This document shows positions 12,421 to 23,110 of a stretch of 64,000 nucleotides of DNA, in pieces. The first letter of the stretch is position 1. Every line of letters starts with the position of its first letter. Made by a program: the position numbers and the translations under genes. Origin of the DNA: Lytechinus pictus (lineage: Eukaryota > Echinodermata > Echinoidea > Temnopleuroida > Toxopneustidae). The stretch covers positions 5,089,501 through 5,153,500 of the forward strand of contig NC_087253.1 in assembly GCF_037042905.1 (NCBI RefSeq). The letters run 5' to 3'. A model generated the notes under the pieces. It saw only the letters and a program-made list of their open reading frames with translations. It made no database searches and was not told where the DNA came from.

Positions 12421-12719
12421 AGTAAAGCAAACATCCTTTCTCCAGACTTGGTTATTATTTGAAAAAAAATAAAATAGTTTTTCAAATATTCTAAAACGAA
12501 TACCCAATAATCTTATTACTGTGGAATAACATGAAGACCGATTGTCGAAGATCGACTTTCCTCCAGACACAAATATTTCAAGAATAAAAGTCAATAAAAC
12601 CCAACCCCCAAAAACGATTCTTAGAACCAACAATCCTCAAATTAAGACCATGCATGTAGAAAAGCTTTCTTCTTCTTCTTCTTTCCTTGGTTGGCAACCA
12701 GTCAGGATTGACTATTTTT

Positions 12720-13065
12720 GCCACAGCTTTTGTTCATTTTCAGTAGCTTATTATAATTTTTTTTTCCTTTTCCATTCCTTTTTTTCCTTCTCTCTCTTTT
12801 CTTTTTTTTTCTTTTTTCTTCCTTTTCTTTTCTGCTATTTTCTTCTTTTTTTTCTTCTTTTTCCTTTTTTTCCTTTTTCATGTTATTTTTTTTATTTTCT
12901 TTTTTTTCTTCTTTTTTTTTTTTTTTCTTTTCTTCTGTTTTCTTATCTTCTTATTTTTCTTTTTTTGGTATTCTTATTCTTTTTTCTTTTATTTTCTCTT
13001 TTTCTGTTTATTTCTCTTTCTTTCCCTTCCTTTTCTTTATTATTCTTTTTTTCTATTGTATGCGT
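12720..13065. repeat. Long polypyrimidine tract in the foldback loop
   Basis: About 340 bp of almost pure T and C on the plus strand, with mixed TTTTTC, TTCTT and TTTCC runs rather than a simple repeat. Frames read through it give Phe/Ser/Leu-only peptides and are artefacts. Confidence 0.85.
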
Positions 13066-13869
13066 TCTGATTCTTGCAGCACGTTTGATTTTCTTCTGCT
13101 ACAGTAAGCTGCAACAGAGAAAACAAAAGAAAACTGGATTTGTGGCCTGATAAAACTTCAGGTTTCGGGAAACCGAAACTAAAGTATGAGATGAAAGTGC
13201 AAAAAACAAACAAAAACAAACAAAAGCAAAACAAAGACAAAGCCAAAACTTGAAAGTAGAACTAAACAAACCAACAAATAAACAACGAAACTTCTCTCTT
13301 CATCATTATCTCCTTTCTGTCCCCCTGACAAAACGCCAAATTAAAAAAACTCGGATAATTAGCAAAAGGAAAGAAAGGAGGAGAATTTTTTTTTAGAGCG
13401 TTGTCTTTATTCGAGACCCAGTAATTTAAAAATGATTTAAACAATCTTAAAAACGAAAGACTTTGTCATATTCTTGTGGAATAACACGAGTATCATGTTT
13501 AGTCTTTCGTCTAGACCAAGTTATTTAAAAGATAAACAAATATTGAAAAAAAAAATCACAGCTAAGACCAATCTTCAAAATTAAACCCACTTAAAATGCT
13601 TGGGCTTAGAGTGTTCTCTTTACCCCTCACCCAGTTCTCTTTAAAAATACAAATTAAGCTAAACATTAATCTTAAAACTTAGACCCCAGCATCTTCCAAA
13701 CTATAAAACCCTTGTGATAACGCATACTTAATTTGACCAGACAAGTTTATCCAAAAAAAAACAGGAAAAAAAATAACCCTCTTCCAGCCTAACATCCTGT
13801 AATAAATGATGTAATTAAACATTTATTTTTTTCTTCCAGGCAAAGAAATTTAAAATAAAAAACATCAAA

Positions 13870-14205
13870 ACTTAGAGCCCGGGGAAAGACTACGCTATAT
13901 TTCCATGTTTTTCAACATAAAGAGGATCGTGGGTCTTTGTTTGCTTTTTTTTTTATTACTAATCTATTATTATTATTCATCATTTCTTATTTGAAAAATC
14001 TGGGTCTGGAGGAAAGACTACGCTATATTTTCATGTTATTCAACATAAATAGGATCGTGGGTCTTCGTTTGCTTTTTTATTATTACTAATTTATTATTAT
14101 TATTCATTTATTTGAAAGATCTGGGTCTGGATGAAAGACTACGCTACATTTTCATGTTATTTAACATTTACAAGAGAGTTGGGGTCTTTGTTACTTTTCC
14201 ACCAG
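13870..14205. repeat. Three-copy internal repeat of about 115 bp
   Basis: Three imperfect copies start near 13870, 13998 and 14118. Each contains GGAAAGACTACGCTA or GATGAAAGACTACGCTA, CATGTTATTCAACAT, GGGTCTT and a TTATTATTATTCAT stretch. They lie at the inner end of the right arm of the foldback element. Confidence 0.7.
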
Positions 14206-14209
14206 TTTT

Positions 14210-15350
14210 AATTAACTAGGTCTGGAGAAAAGACTAAGCTCGATTCTCATTTTATTCCACTAGAATATCATTATTATATCTTAGTTTGGACTTATAATAA
14301 TTTTGAAGCAACCGGGTCTGGAAAAAAGACTTTGGAATTGTACTATAATGTTTTATTAACCGTTTCTGAAAAAAAGACTTTGGACTTGCATTATAATTTT
14401 TGAATTAACCAGGCCTGGAAAAAAGACTTTGGACGTACATTATAATTTTTGAATTAACCGGGTCTGTAAAATAGACTTTGGACTTGCATTATAATTTTTG
14501 AATTAACCAGGTCTGGAAAAAAGACTTTGGACGTATATTATAATTTTTGAATTAACCGGGTCTGGAAAAAAGACTTTGGACGTATATTATAATTTTTTAA
14601 ACAACCGGGTCTGGAAAAAAGACTTTGGACTTATAATGTAATTTTTGAAACAACCGGGTCTGAAAAAAAAACTGGACTTACATTATAATTTTTGAATTAA
14701 CCGGGTCTGGAAAAAAGACTTTGGACGTATATTATAATGTTTAAAATGACCGGGTCTGAAAAAAGACTTTGGACTTGCATTATAATTTTTGAATTATCCG
14801 GGTCTGGAAAAAAGACTTTGGACGTATATTATAATTTTTGAATTAACCGGGTCTGGAAAAAAGACTCTGGACGTATATTATCATTTTTGAAACAACCGGG
14901 TCTGGAAAAGACTTTGGACTTATATTGTAATTTTTGAATCAACCGGGTCTGAAAAAAAGACTTTGGACTTGCATTATAATTTTTGAATTAACCGGGTCTG
15001 GAAAAAATACTCTGGACGTATATTATAATTTTTGAAACAACTGGGTCTGGAAAAAAGACTTTGGACGTATATTTTAATTTTTGAAACAACCGGGTCTGGA
15101 AAAAAAGACTTTGGACGTATATTATAATTTTGAAACAACCGGGTCTGGAAAAAGACTTTGGAATTGTACTATAATGTTTTATTAACCAGGTCTGGAAAAA
15201 AGACTTTGGACGTATATTTTAATTTTTGAAACAACCGGGTCTGGAAAAAAAGACTTTGGACGTATATTATAATTTTGAAACAACCGGGTCTGGAAAAAGA
15301 CTTTGGAATTGTACTATAATGTTTTATTAACCAGGTCTGGAAAAAAGACT
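14210..15350. repeat. Inner tandem array, right arm
   Basis: About twenty units of roughly 50-60 bp with the core AACCGGGTCTGGAAAAAAGACTTTGGAC, inverted relative to 11800-12420 (described here by its consensus ACCGGGTCTGG and GACTTTGGAC blocks). Some multi-unit blocks are themselves duplicated: 15155-15225 and 15285-15345 are near repeats. Confidence 0.9.
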
Positions 15351-15426
15351 TTCCACTTTTGTGCTATATGAACGCATTACTATAGGATTTTAGTTTAGAA
15401 CGGATTCGCCAAAAATCCCTTCAAAT

Positions 15427-15628
15427 TTATTACATTTGTGGGTAAAGTCATTATTACATTTGTGGGCGATCAAAAATTATTACATTTGTGGGTAAAGTGC
15501 ATTATTACATTTGTGGGTGAAATTATTACATTTGTGGGTAAAGTGTTATTACATTTGTGGGCGTTATTACATTTGTGGGTAAAGTGTTATTACATTTGTG
15601 GGCGATTATTACATTTGTGGGTGTAACA
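15427..15628. repeat. Outer tandem array, right arm
   Basis: Tandem TTATTACATTTGTGGG units with the same spacers as the left array in mirrored order. The array ends at GTGTAACA (15621-15628), matching TGTTGCAC at the left end with one difference, which sets the outer border of the element. Confidence 0.9.
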
Positions 15629-15639
15629 CCCCCCCCCCC

Positions 15640-16670
15640 CAAAAAAAAAAAAAAAATGAAAAAAAATCAATGTCTCAAATGTGCCAACGCTGATCATACA
15701 ATTACGAATATTATCTGGGATACTGTTAAACAACTTAGTCCCCCTATAGAAAAATGTGCGTTTGCAATAATTAGTTCTGGGTTTGGGGAGGCACAAATTA
15801 TTTTTTCGAAAATGGTAAGGTCTTGAGGTGTAAAATATGTATTTTGTTTTATATTTGGGAGCCAACTCATGGAGGATCTAAAACATCATTGTTTGAATAT
15901 GAAAGTTTTGCCTTGACTTCAGGGTTTGCCATTCCATTATTTCATGAATTGAGTCAGTAGAAACATTTGATCGATTATGAATATTAAGGATAATTCTACC
16001 AGCTCTATTTTGCAACTTTTGTAGCTGATCTGTATATTTGTCATAGGAAGATTGCCATATTACATCAGCATAATTCAAGTTGGATAGTATAACGCTCTGA
16101 TAGATAATTTTCAAATTATTCCTATTGATAAATTTACTTAATCTACGGAGGAACGAAATCATACGACCCACCCTTTAACTTAAGTGGTTAATATGATTAT
16201 CCCATTTCAGTTCTGAATCAATATACACACCCAAGTATTTCAGCGAAGATACTTGTTTGATGGTATGACCATCAATTCCTAAATCTAGTCCATTGTGTTT
16301 ATTTCCAAAAAGCATGCACATTGTTTTGTCATAATTAATTTTAAGTCTATTCGAGTCCATCCATCTATCACGAATGAGCAACTCTCTATTTAACGTTGAT
16401 TGAAGTACGTTGGGATCTTTATGAGAAAAGTAAATCACAGTGTCATCTGCATAGATATGGATGTTGCATGACTTGAAAATAGTAGGTAAATCATTAATAA
16501 AAAATATAAAAAGCAGCGGGCCTAGTATCGATCCTTGAGGAACCCCTTGGCTGATTGGTAATTCTTCAGAGTTGCAGTTATGAATACATGTTACAATTTT
16601 TCTGTCTCAATGGTAGCTATGAAACCAGTTCAAATTCGTTTCTTTAATTTCTCCTTGCTTAGGTTGACAT
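15640..16670 (-). pseudogene. 5'- and 3'-truncated Jockey/CR1-type LINE fragment
   Basis: Read on the minus strand, from high to low coordinate, the fragment shows reverse transcriptase blocks GVPQGSILGPLLF (about 16545), IYADDTVIYFS (about 16450) and LKYLGVYIDSELKW (about 16220). These are followed by the thumb/C-terminal signature NYADVIWQSSYDK and LQKLQNRAGRIIL (about 16020-16080) and LFNSIPDNIRN (about 15720). Frameshifts separate the pieces (16175-16438, 15878-16171, 15590-15865). The 5' end is lost near 16670. The 3' end meets a homopolymer and the foldback element at about 15640. The motif set is that of the Jockey superfamily; the exact clade is uncertain. It is not functional. Confidence 0.85.
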
Positions 16671-17333
16671 TTTTTTCTTACTTATGAAAAAAAAATTCAA
16701 TGCTATTAGTATAAGATAACATATTTAAATGAAAAAAGGTGGTTTGTGAACCATAAGTCTCTCCTGATTTCGCGATAATTAAAATATGCAATATAATCTT
16801 TTGACCCATAGACAACTTTTGACACCATCATCCTCAAGAATACACATGTAATATTACCCAAGGATCATCGTGCCAAGTATGAACATGATTGATGCAGAAA
16901 TAAAGAAATCAGATAAAGTTGAACAAAAACCTCAAAAAGGATGGACAGGACCACATATAATTTGACTTTTTAACCCCTAGACGACCTTCGACCTCGTCAT
17001 CCTCATAGACAGATTATATCCATTGATAATATTTGCCAAGTATGAACATAATTGATGTAGAAATAAAGATATATAGCAGCAAATTGAGTAAAACTTGCAA
17101 GAAGTCTGATAATCAATGATTTTCTGGCATTTGGCGCAAACCTTTTTTTAACCTCTCGCAAAAACCTTTTGTTTTCGCTCAAGCATAAACGGAACTCATT
17201 TCTTTAAAAAGCATTTGAAAGATAAAACGTCAGAACATCTATTACCATCAAAATATAGACATCATAATTTGTAAGAAAATTTTGATAGACTTTTGTAAAC
17301 TGTCCCGTTTTTTTATACGCACTGCATACCTAC
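16671..17333. other. Non-coding region with diverged internal duplication
   Basis: Two imperfect copies of about 170-180 bp lie at roughly 16800-16930 and 16970-17100. Shared phrases include GACCNNNGACAACTTTTGAC-like, ATCCTCA, GCCAAGTATGAACAT and TTGATGNAGAAATAAAGA. No coding character was seen. The rest is unremarkable AT-rich sequence. Confidence 0.5.
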
Positions 17334-17453
17334 CAGTGGCGTACCTAGGATTTTCCACAGGGGGGGGGCAAAATCGGCAAATTTGACAAGCAAAAAAAAA
17401 AAAAAGGTCTTCAATTAAGAAATGAAGGTTTTCGTATCAGAAAAAATTTGACA

Positions 17454-17493
<40 letters not shown>

Positions 17494-17600
17494 CTCAAGA
17501 AACTCGTCAGGGGGGCAGGTATATGTCTTTTGTATGGGTTGTGACTCGTCAGGGGGGCAGAGTGCCCCCCTGCCCCCCCCCCCCCGTAGGTACGCTACTA
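17334..17600. mobile_element. hAT-type MITE with homopolymer-rich interior
   Basis: It starts CAGTGGCGTACCTAGG (17334) and ends with GGTACGCTACTA (17589-17600), imperfect terminal inverted repeats of the CAGTGGCG type common in hAT elements. The interior has G, A and C runs and two GTCAGGGGGGCAG phrases. An 8-bp duplication could not be matched cleanly. A truncated relative lies at 58074-58225. Confidence 0.65.
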
Positions 17601-17830
17601 GCTACATGATGTATATGGTACAGGCAGTTAAACCAATAGCTTCATGGTTAAACGATGAACAAGACATTTTCTAAATTGTGGACGGTTAAAGTTCACATAA
17701 TTAATTACAAATTCCTGGAGACACTGAATAAAGGTCGTTTTTAGCGTAATTATGTAAGGTTTTTCTGATAGCAGAAGGGATAGGTACTTAGAGAGTGATG
17801 TAGGCATTTAGGTAAAACAAATCAACTAAC

Positions 17831-19342
17831 ATGAGAGTTTGCATGAACAATGGCGACTCTGTATACCATCTTCATTCGCCAAATCAGAAGAGACCAGAAA
17901 ACCCTGTGAAAACAAAAAACCGATTCAGTATCCTCGATGACATGAGTGCTGATCCCAATGAATCCCCAGATAAAAGCGGGGACGTGAAAATATATGGTTC
18001 AAAGGAAAACACTTCAAATATATGGCGCCACAAGCAATCTCATGAGAAAGTCAAATCTACTGATAAAAACGAACGTTACAAATCACCTGGGCAAGTCAAG
18101 TCTACCAGACGTACTAGTAACATACTGCTCAGTGCACCGAAGTTAAGGCTAGGGCCGAGAGGCTCCCCAAACTCCAGTAACTGTAACCTTTCACTACCAA
18201 GATCTATCAACACAGAGAAATCTACATTCAATCGGTATGCAACAACTCAAACAGAGGTTCCCAAGGTCCCAGGTATCTCATTGCACCCTAGTTGGTCTAC
18301 TTCTAACTTGTCTAACCATGAACGACACCTACATGTAAACTACAACGAACAAGGACGCCCGACCAGGGAAGAAACCAGACAAAATACAAAATCGAAGGAA
18401 GTGAGAAGATCTTCATTTGGCTCCACATCTGCCAAAGACAGATTCGACACAATACCTCTTCGCAGAACAGCCTCCTCTCCCTCTCTTTATGACCATTCTC
18501 AGTCTGGCCCTGTTGGTACTCAATTGAATTCTGGAAAGATACATAATCCCCACATGTCGATGTCAGATGTGCGATGTGACCCAACTATACTGAAACCAGT
18601 ATTCACATCAGAGCGACAGTCGTTTTATCAAAACACTGACAGTGAGGGAGTCGTGACACAGAATCTTAAGTGTCCTTCCGCTCAACCCATACTTCAAGAC
18701 CGCCCCAGCACGGTTAGACAAAAACAAATCCGTGAAGACCATAAGAACCAGGACTCCCATCCCCGAGGCAAACCACTCCCAGCACCACATATCCCAAGTG
18801 ATGCTACCATACTGTCCCCAAGGTTGGTACCCGAAAGTCAAGACTACCCTTCTTCAAATCTTAATGATTATAGTAAACAGGGAAAGAATTCTGCCTCATC
18901 AGGAAATCTGCCCGGAGGTCGAGTTCACTCACAAAACTCTACATCAACTAGTCCAAGGACACTTGGAAAAGATAATCTATCATCAAATGTTGCAACCGAA
19001 AATCTAGACTACCCACAAACCCCAGTCACCCAGAACTCTGGAGTACAGGGAAAGAATCATCACAACGTGGACCCCAGTATCCCCCCCTCACATACATGTA
19101 ACCAACAGCTGGGTTTTCGGCATGGCCGAGCGTCAACAACCTCTCACCTGGCCCTTCTCGAAAAAGCCTACTACCTTCTTCCAATGGCCCTACATCTCTT
19201 AACATTCGGAGAGAACATTCAAAACCCAGGAACAGTTCACAATCTTCACACCCTACACAAACAGATTATCGACTGTGTATGGACAAGTCAAGTACTTCTC
19301 CAGAACCATCAGACAACGCACCCATCCCAACTGCCCCGATAA
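17831..19342 (+). CDS. LINE N-terminal region, Ser/Pro-rich (ORF1-like)
   Basis: An open frame of 503 codons from an ATG at 17831. It is hydrophilic and rich in Ser, Pro, Asn and Gln, with no CCHC knuckle, RRM or coiled coil that I can recognise. The last 60 or so codons change character, while frame 1 from about 19102 onward stays Ser/Pro-rich (NNLSPGPSRKS, SQSSHPTQTDY) and runs directly into the endonuclease frame. I infer that this was originally one frame with the endonuclease/RT region, broken by a frameshift at about 19090-19100, rather than a separate ORF1. As it stands it overlaps the next frame by 64 bp. The LINE's 5' border is not resolved between 17601 and 17831. Confidence 0.7.
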   Translation: MRVCMNNGDSVYHLHSPNQKRPENPVKTKNRFSILDDMSADPNESPDKSGDVKIYGSKENTSNIWRHKQSHEKVKSTDKNERYKSPGQVKSTRRTSNILLSAPKLRLGPRGSPNSSNCNLSLPRSINTEKSTFNRYATTQTEVPKVPGISLHPSWSTSNLSNHERHLHVNYNEQGRPTREETRQNTKSKEVRRSSFGSTSAKDRFDTIPLRRTASSPSLYDHSQSGPVGTQLNSGKIHNPHMSMSDVRCDPTILKPVFTSERQSFYQNTDSEGVVTQNLKCPSAQPILQDRPSTVRQKQIREDHKNQDSHPRGKPLPAPHIPSDATILSPRLVPESQDYPSSNLNDYSKQGKNSASSGNLPGGRVHSQNSTSTSPRTLGKDNLSSNVATENLDYPQTPVTQNSGVQGKNHHNVDPSIPPSHTCNQQLGFRHGRASTTSHLALLEKAYYLLPMALHLLTFGENIQNPGTVHNLHTLHKQIIDCVWTSQVLLQNHQTTHPSQLPR

Positions 19343-21648
19343 GTGATAACCCAAATCACCAACGTTCCCAAAGATCGAACCAAGCTCCAGTCAAACCCAT
19401 CAAAACAATAGATATTTCCATAGCAACATTGAACGTTAGGGGGTTCAACACTAGCAAAGCCTACATCCAGAAAATACTTCCGGACCTTGATATTCTTGCT
19501 ATACAAGAGCACTGGCTCTGCTCTCCTTTGCCTCTCCATGGCACTAGTCTCTCTCATCTACATATCTTTAAAAAATCTGAAGATCGGATTGATGCCTTTT
19601 TCAGTCACAGAACGCGAGGTAAAGGAGGAGTCGCGATCTTTATTCGAAAGTCTGTAGTCTCCACCTGTAAAGAGATTCCCACTTCTCTTCCAAGAATATT
19701 GGCAGTTCTGTGCAAACTCTCATTTGCCTGCAAACCAATTGTCTTCATCAATTGTTACTTTCCATGTGGTTCATCCTTAGTAGCTCAAAACGAACTACAC
19801 ACTTGTCTAGCCGCCATTTCACAGATATTAGTATCAACTAAAGATGCCACCCCAATTCTTCTGGGAGATTTCAACAATGACATTACAGGCAAACCCAACA
19901 AGAAAACATGTAACATCTTGCAGAGCTTTCTTCATCAAGAATCTTTGTGTAGTCTGACCTCTTTACACTGCTCAAGCTCACAATACACATTTGCATCCGA
20001 TGATGGTAGACACAAATCTAATATTGATGGATTCTATGTTCATACTTATGAATCCAGTGAATTCAGTGGGATCAACATCTTTGATGACGACCTAAACACA
20101 TCAGACCATTGTCTTGTTTCCACAACAAAGAGCTGCTTAATCCAGCCTAACAGGGCGAGCCAAGATTCCATGACATGCCCAACCTCTAGTCTCCAAGCTC
20201 AACGATTCAAGGTGAAGTGGAATGAAGCCACCTCTGAAGAGATAGAGAATCACTATACAATCCCTATGGAGAAAACAGCTGCTGCTCTCTTTCAATCCCT
20301 TGACAGTAACTCGTCGCTGGAGGCAAATAAAGCTGAGCATTTACTTCTCCAGCTAAGTCAAGCTATGTGTCAGTATTCCAGTGATCTCCCCCATTCAATG
20401 GCTATGAAGAAAAAGCAGGGAAAACCAGGTTGGTCTATCAAGACCCAAGAAGCTCACAATGAAGCCTTGGCTGCTTGGAAAGCTTGGAAATCCCAAAGCA
20501 ACTCTAAAGAAGGCACTCTTCATGATGAGCGCATCTTTGCCAAGAAGAGCTTTAGAAGAATATATCGCCAATCTATTGCCATAGCCGAAAAGAACAAAAT
20601 CGTGCAAACTGAGCTTGCCTCCAAGAGCAATCAAAAGCTTTTCTATCATCTCATCAAGAAAAACAAAGGCGACCGACAACAAGCTGAAACTCGATCCATC
20701 ACATACAAGAATCAGAGATATGAAGGTGATAGCCTCATCTCTGGATGGCAGCTTTACTTCAAGGATCTGGCTACTGTTCCTGTAAACACACAACATCTTG
20801 CCACTGAACAACTCCACATTGATTCCCCAGTAAATAATATTCAACAGAGCTGTTCAATGGGCATAGTATCTACATGTATGAATCCGGAACCTACAAATCC
20901 GGCTTACTATGGAGTCAGCAGTATGCACTTACCCTCATCACCTCTCCCTGACTGTTCGCCACACATCACATTATCGTTTGAAGATCTCACAGCTGCAATA
21001 CATCAACTTCAGTCTGGAAGAGCAGCAGGTATGGATAACATCAGTAGTGAACATATAAAGCATCTTGGACCAGTGGCTGTTAGGCTCCTCCTTCTAGCCT
21101 ACAATACTTTCTTGCGTGACTCACACTGGCCTGAAAATCTCAAACAAGGTCTGATACTACCCTTTCACAAAGGGAAAGGTAAGGATACAGAGGATCCAAA
21201 AAATTATCGTGGCATAACTCTGACTTCCACCCTTGGCAAACTGCTTGAACTTTGTGTAAAACCTACCCTGGATCGTCAACTCCAGATTGCCAACACACCT
21301 GATGAGCTCCAGTTTGGGTTTCGGAAAGGCTTTTCATGCATGTTAACATCTCTGTGCCTTGAACTTATTCTGGAACTCAACACTGCTTCCAGGCTTCCGA
21401 CATACACCGCTTATCTTGATGCGGAGAAAGCGTTTGATCGTGTATGGCATGATGGCCTAATTGATAAGCTGCAGTCCATTGGGGTAAGCATCTCCCTCGT
21501 TCGTCTCATACAAGACTTACACTCAAGGATGGAAAGTCATGTTCTCTGGGATGGAGATGTGTCAGATCCCATTCCTATCACTCAAGGGGTCAGGCAAGGT
21601 GGTATCCTCTCTCCCACCTTATATACCGTATTCATAGATGGCCTCTAA
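19279..21648 (+). CDS. LINE endonuclease and N-terminal reverse transcriptase
   Basis: Apurinic-like endonuclease motifs run in order: ATLNVRGFN, DILAIQEHWL, GKGGVAIFI, PILLGDFNNDI, SNIDGFYV and TSDHCLVS (within about the first 300 residues). An RT domain follows: SGRAAGMDNISSEHIK, LPFHKGKGKDTEDPKNYRG, FGFRKGFSC, YLDAEKAFDRVWHDGL and GVRQGGILSP. This enzyme would nick target DNA and copy the LINE RNA in the nucleus. The frame stops at 21648, just before the ADD catalytic box, which continues in another frame (21638-22984). Two small indels within about 15 bp explain the break. The element is a non-LTR retrotransposon; the clade (I/Nimb/Ingi-like or CR1-like) is not certain. The start used is the first ATG, but the frame is open upstream. 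Confidence 0.88.
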   Translation: MDKSSTSPEPSDNAPIPTAPISDNPNHQRSQRSNQAPVKPIKTIDISIATLNVRGFNTSKAYIQKILPDLDILAIQEHWLCSPLPLHGTSLSHLHIFKKSEDRIDAFFSHRTRGKGGVAIFIRKSVVSTCKEIPTSLPRILAVLCKLSFACKPIVFINCYFPCGSSLVAQNELHTCLAAISQILVSTKDATPILLGDFNNDITGKPNKKTCNILQSFLHQESLCSLTSLHCSSSQYTFASDDGRHKSNIDGFYVHTYESSEFSGINIFDDDLNTSDHCLVSTTKSCLIQPNRASQDSMTCPTSSLQAQRFKVKWNEATSEEIENHYTIPMEKTAAALFQSLDSNSSLEANKAEHLLLQLSQAMCQYSSDLPHSMAMKKKQGKPGWSIKTQEAHNEALAAWKAWKSQSNSKEGTLHDERIFAKKSFRRIYRQSIAIAEKNKIVQTELASKSNQKLFYHLIKKNKGDRQQAETRSITYKNQRYEGDSLISGWQLYFKDLATVPVNTQHLATEQLHIDSPVNNIQQSCSMGIVSTCMNPEPTNPAYYGVSSMHLPSSPLPDCSPHITLSFEDLTAAIHQLQSGRAAGMDNISSEHIKHLGPVAVRLLLLAYNTFLRDSHWPENLKQGLILPFHKGKGKDTEDPKNYRGITLTSTLGKLLELCVKPTLDRQLQIANTPDELQFGFRKGFSCMLTSLCLELILELNTASRLPTYTAYLDAEKAFDRVWHDGLIDKLQSIGVSISLVRLIQDLHSRMESHVLWDGDVSDPIPITQGVRQGGILSPTLYTVFIDGL

Positions 21649-22984
21649 GTCACTTCGGCTTGGCATCCTCATACGCTCAGAATATGCAGGTGTGATTGCA
21701 CTGGCTGATGACATCACTCTCCTAAGCAACTCCCCTTCAGAACTACAACAAATGCTTGAAGAAACGTTCCAATATGCTTCTAGCTGGCATTATCGTATCA
21801 ATCCATCTAAGAGTGCTATTGTGGTCACCAATCCTCGCAAAGCCAGTAACCAGGATAGTTGGACAGTAGCAAATGATGCAATCCTGCGGACAGATTCACA
21901 CACCCATCTAGGAATTCTAAAGACAAGTACGAAATCAGACCAATCTGATATGATCGCTACAAGAGGTCTGAACACCTTCTATGCAATGGTAGGAACGGGT
22001 GCATACTCGGAGGGTCTTGTGCCTTTAGTGACTGCCCGCCTATGGACATCTTACTGCATCCCACGTATGCTCTATGGCTGTGCTACTCTGAAGTTTACCC
22101 AGGCAATGCTAAAGAAACTGAACAAGACACAACTCCAGCTATTCAAAAGGATCCTAGGAGTACCGATCACTGCAGCTGATGAAATTGTTTATCTTCTCAC
22201 AGACTTGATCCCAGTATCTGCTCAGATAGAACTGGACAGACTCCTCCTCCTTGGATTAGTTCTCTCTATTGATCGCTGCCGGTTTGAATTTAGAATCTTC
22301 CTACATGCCTCAGAGAAAACAACTCCAACCATCCGGATGTTTGCTGATACTCTGTCTAACTATCATCTCCCGCCACTTGTTGATCTAATTACAGATCCAC
22401 CTCAATACAACAAGTGGAAAAGCATCGTCAACATAGCAGTGAGGAGAAATGTCAATGAGGAACTAGAGCAAGCCATCCTTTTGAAATCTAGTCTTTCAGT
22501 CTGGGAAGGCAATCTGCCTATGGACGTCAAGGACCTCTACCCAAGAAACCCTCCATCCTCCTTGATTAGAAAGGCCTTGACAGTGAGAGCACAGCTTCTT
22601 TCTTCCACCTACCTTCTTCAAACTAGGCTGAATAAGATTGCGAAGACCGCTGACCTAACCTGCCAGCTCTGTCATAGTGCAGACGAAACAGTAGAACACT
22701 TCATTGCCACATGTCCCCATTCCAACTCAATCCGCTTTGAGTTTATGTCCTTACTCAATGAATCTCTGAAAAACTACCCAGATGTGATCTCTTCTTATAA
22801 CTCAGCAAACCCTACTCTGTTCACTTGTGTTGTGCTTCTTCCTCCTGTATCTGATCCACCAGTCTCTATCAAAGACTGCCTGCTTCTCAAGACCCTATTT
22901 TTTATCTATAAACTACATATGTGTCGATTGAAATCTGTTAATACATGCTCAGAACCTGCATGCAACCATGATGAAACTGCATGA
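21638..22984 (+). CDS. LINE reverse transcriptase C-terminal part and zinc knuckle
   Basis: Continues the RT after the frame break: IALADDITLLS carries the two catalytic Asp residues, with Leu where Tyr or Phe is usual. INPSKSAIVV and HLGILKTST follow, then a long thumb/connection region. Near residue 345 a CX2C-X7-H-X5-C finger (CQLCHSADETVEHFIATC) matches the C-terminal knuckle seen in many LINE ORF2 proteins. The stop is at 22984. After it come about 110 bp of 3' untranslated sequence (GAAAGCAGCGGAGGGAG) and an (AAGG)n tail at 23092-23110, the probable 3' end of the LINE. The ATG at 21638 is accidental; this is the back half of the polyprotein above. Confidence 0.85.
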   Translation: MASKSLRLGILIRSEYAGVIALADDITLLSNSPSELQQMLEETFQYASSWHYRINPSKSAIVVTNPRKASNQDSWTVANDAILRTDSHTHLGILKTSTKSDQSDMIATRGLNTFYAMVGTGAYSEGLVPLVTARLWTSYCIPRMLYGCATLKFTQAMLKKLNKTQLQLFKRILGVPITAADEIVYLLTDLIPVSAQIELDRLLLLGLVLSIDRCRFEFRIFLHASEKTTPTIRMFADTLSNYHLPPLVDLITDPPQYNKWKSIVNIAVRRNVNEELEQAILLKSSLSVWEGNLPMDVKDLYPRNPPSSLIRKALTVRAQLLSSTYLLQTRLNKIAKTADLTCQLCHSADETVEHFIATCPHSNSIRFEFMSLLNESLKNYPDVISSYNSANPTLFTCVVLLPPVSDPPVSIKDCLLLKTLFFIYKLHMCRLKSVNTCSEPACNHDETA

Positions 22985-23110
22985 ACCATGACTTTACGAC
23001 TTGCCCTGTCTTAACCCTTACATGATTGGTTATTTTTTTGGATCCTATTGCCTTCATAGGGCTGATCTCCGAAAGCAGCGGAGGGAGAAAATCAGGAAGG
23101 AAGGAAGGAA
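22985..23110 (+). repeat. LINE 3' UTR with (AAGG)n tail
   Basis: A short untranslated region ends in AGGAAGGAAGGAAGGAAGG. Tetranucleotide tails are typical 3' ends of several LINE clades. A tRNA-derived SINE head follows immediately. Confidence 0.7.

Larger units (their letters stand above)
11520..15628. mobile_element. TU-type foldback transposon with tandem-repeat arms
   Basis: The two ends are long inverted repeats built from tandem arrays. The outer domain is a short unit, CACAAATGTAATAA on the left (11520-11745) and its reverse complement TTATTACATTTGTG on the right (15427-15628). Next comes a near-unique step (GGCGAATCCGTTCTAAAC at 11755, inverted near 15395). The inner domain is a unit of about 50-60 bp carrying AAAGTCTTTTTTCCAGACCCGG-like sequence on the left (about 11800-12420) and its inverse on the right (about 14210-15350). 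This outer/inner arrangement resembles the sea urchin TU (foldback) elements. No transposase frame is visible in the loop. The right end sits in a minus-strand LINE fragment, so the element apparently inserted there. Confidence 0.75.

Noticed and set aside
12542-13150. Long Phe/Ser/Leu-rich frame resembling a membrane protein
   Set aside because: It is a translation of the polypyrimidine tract and would look hydrophobic by composition alone.
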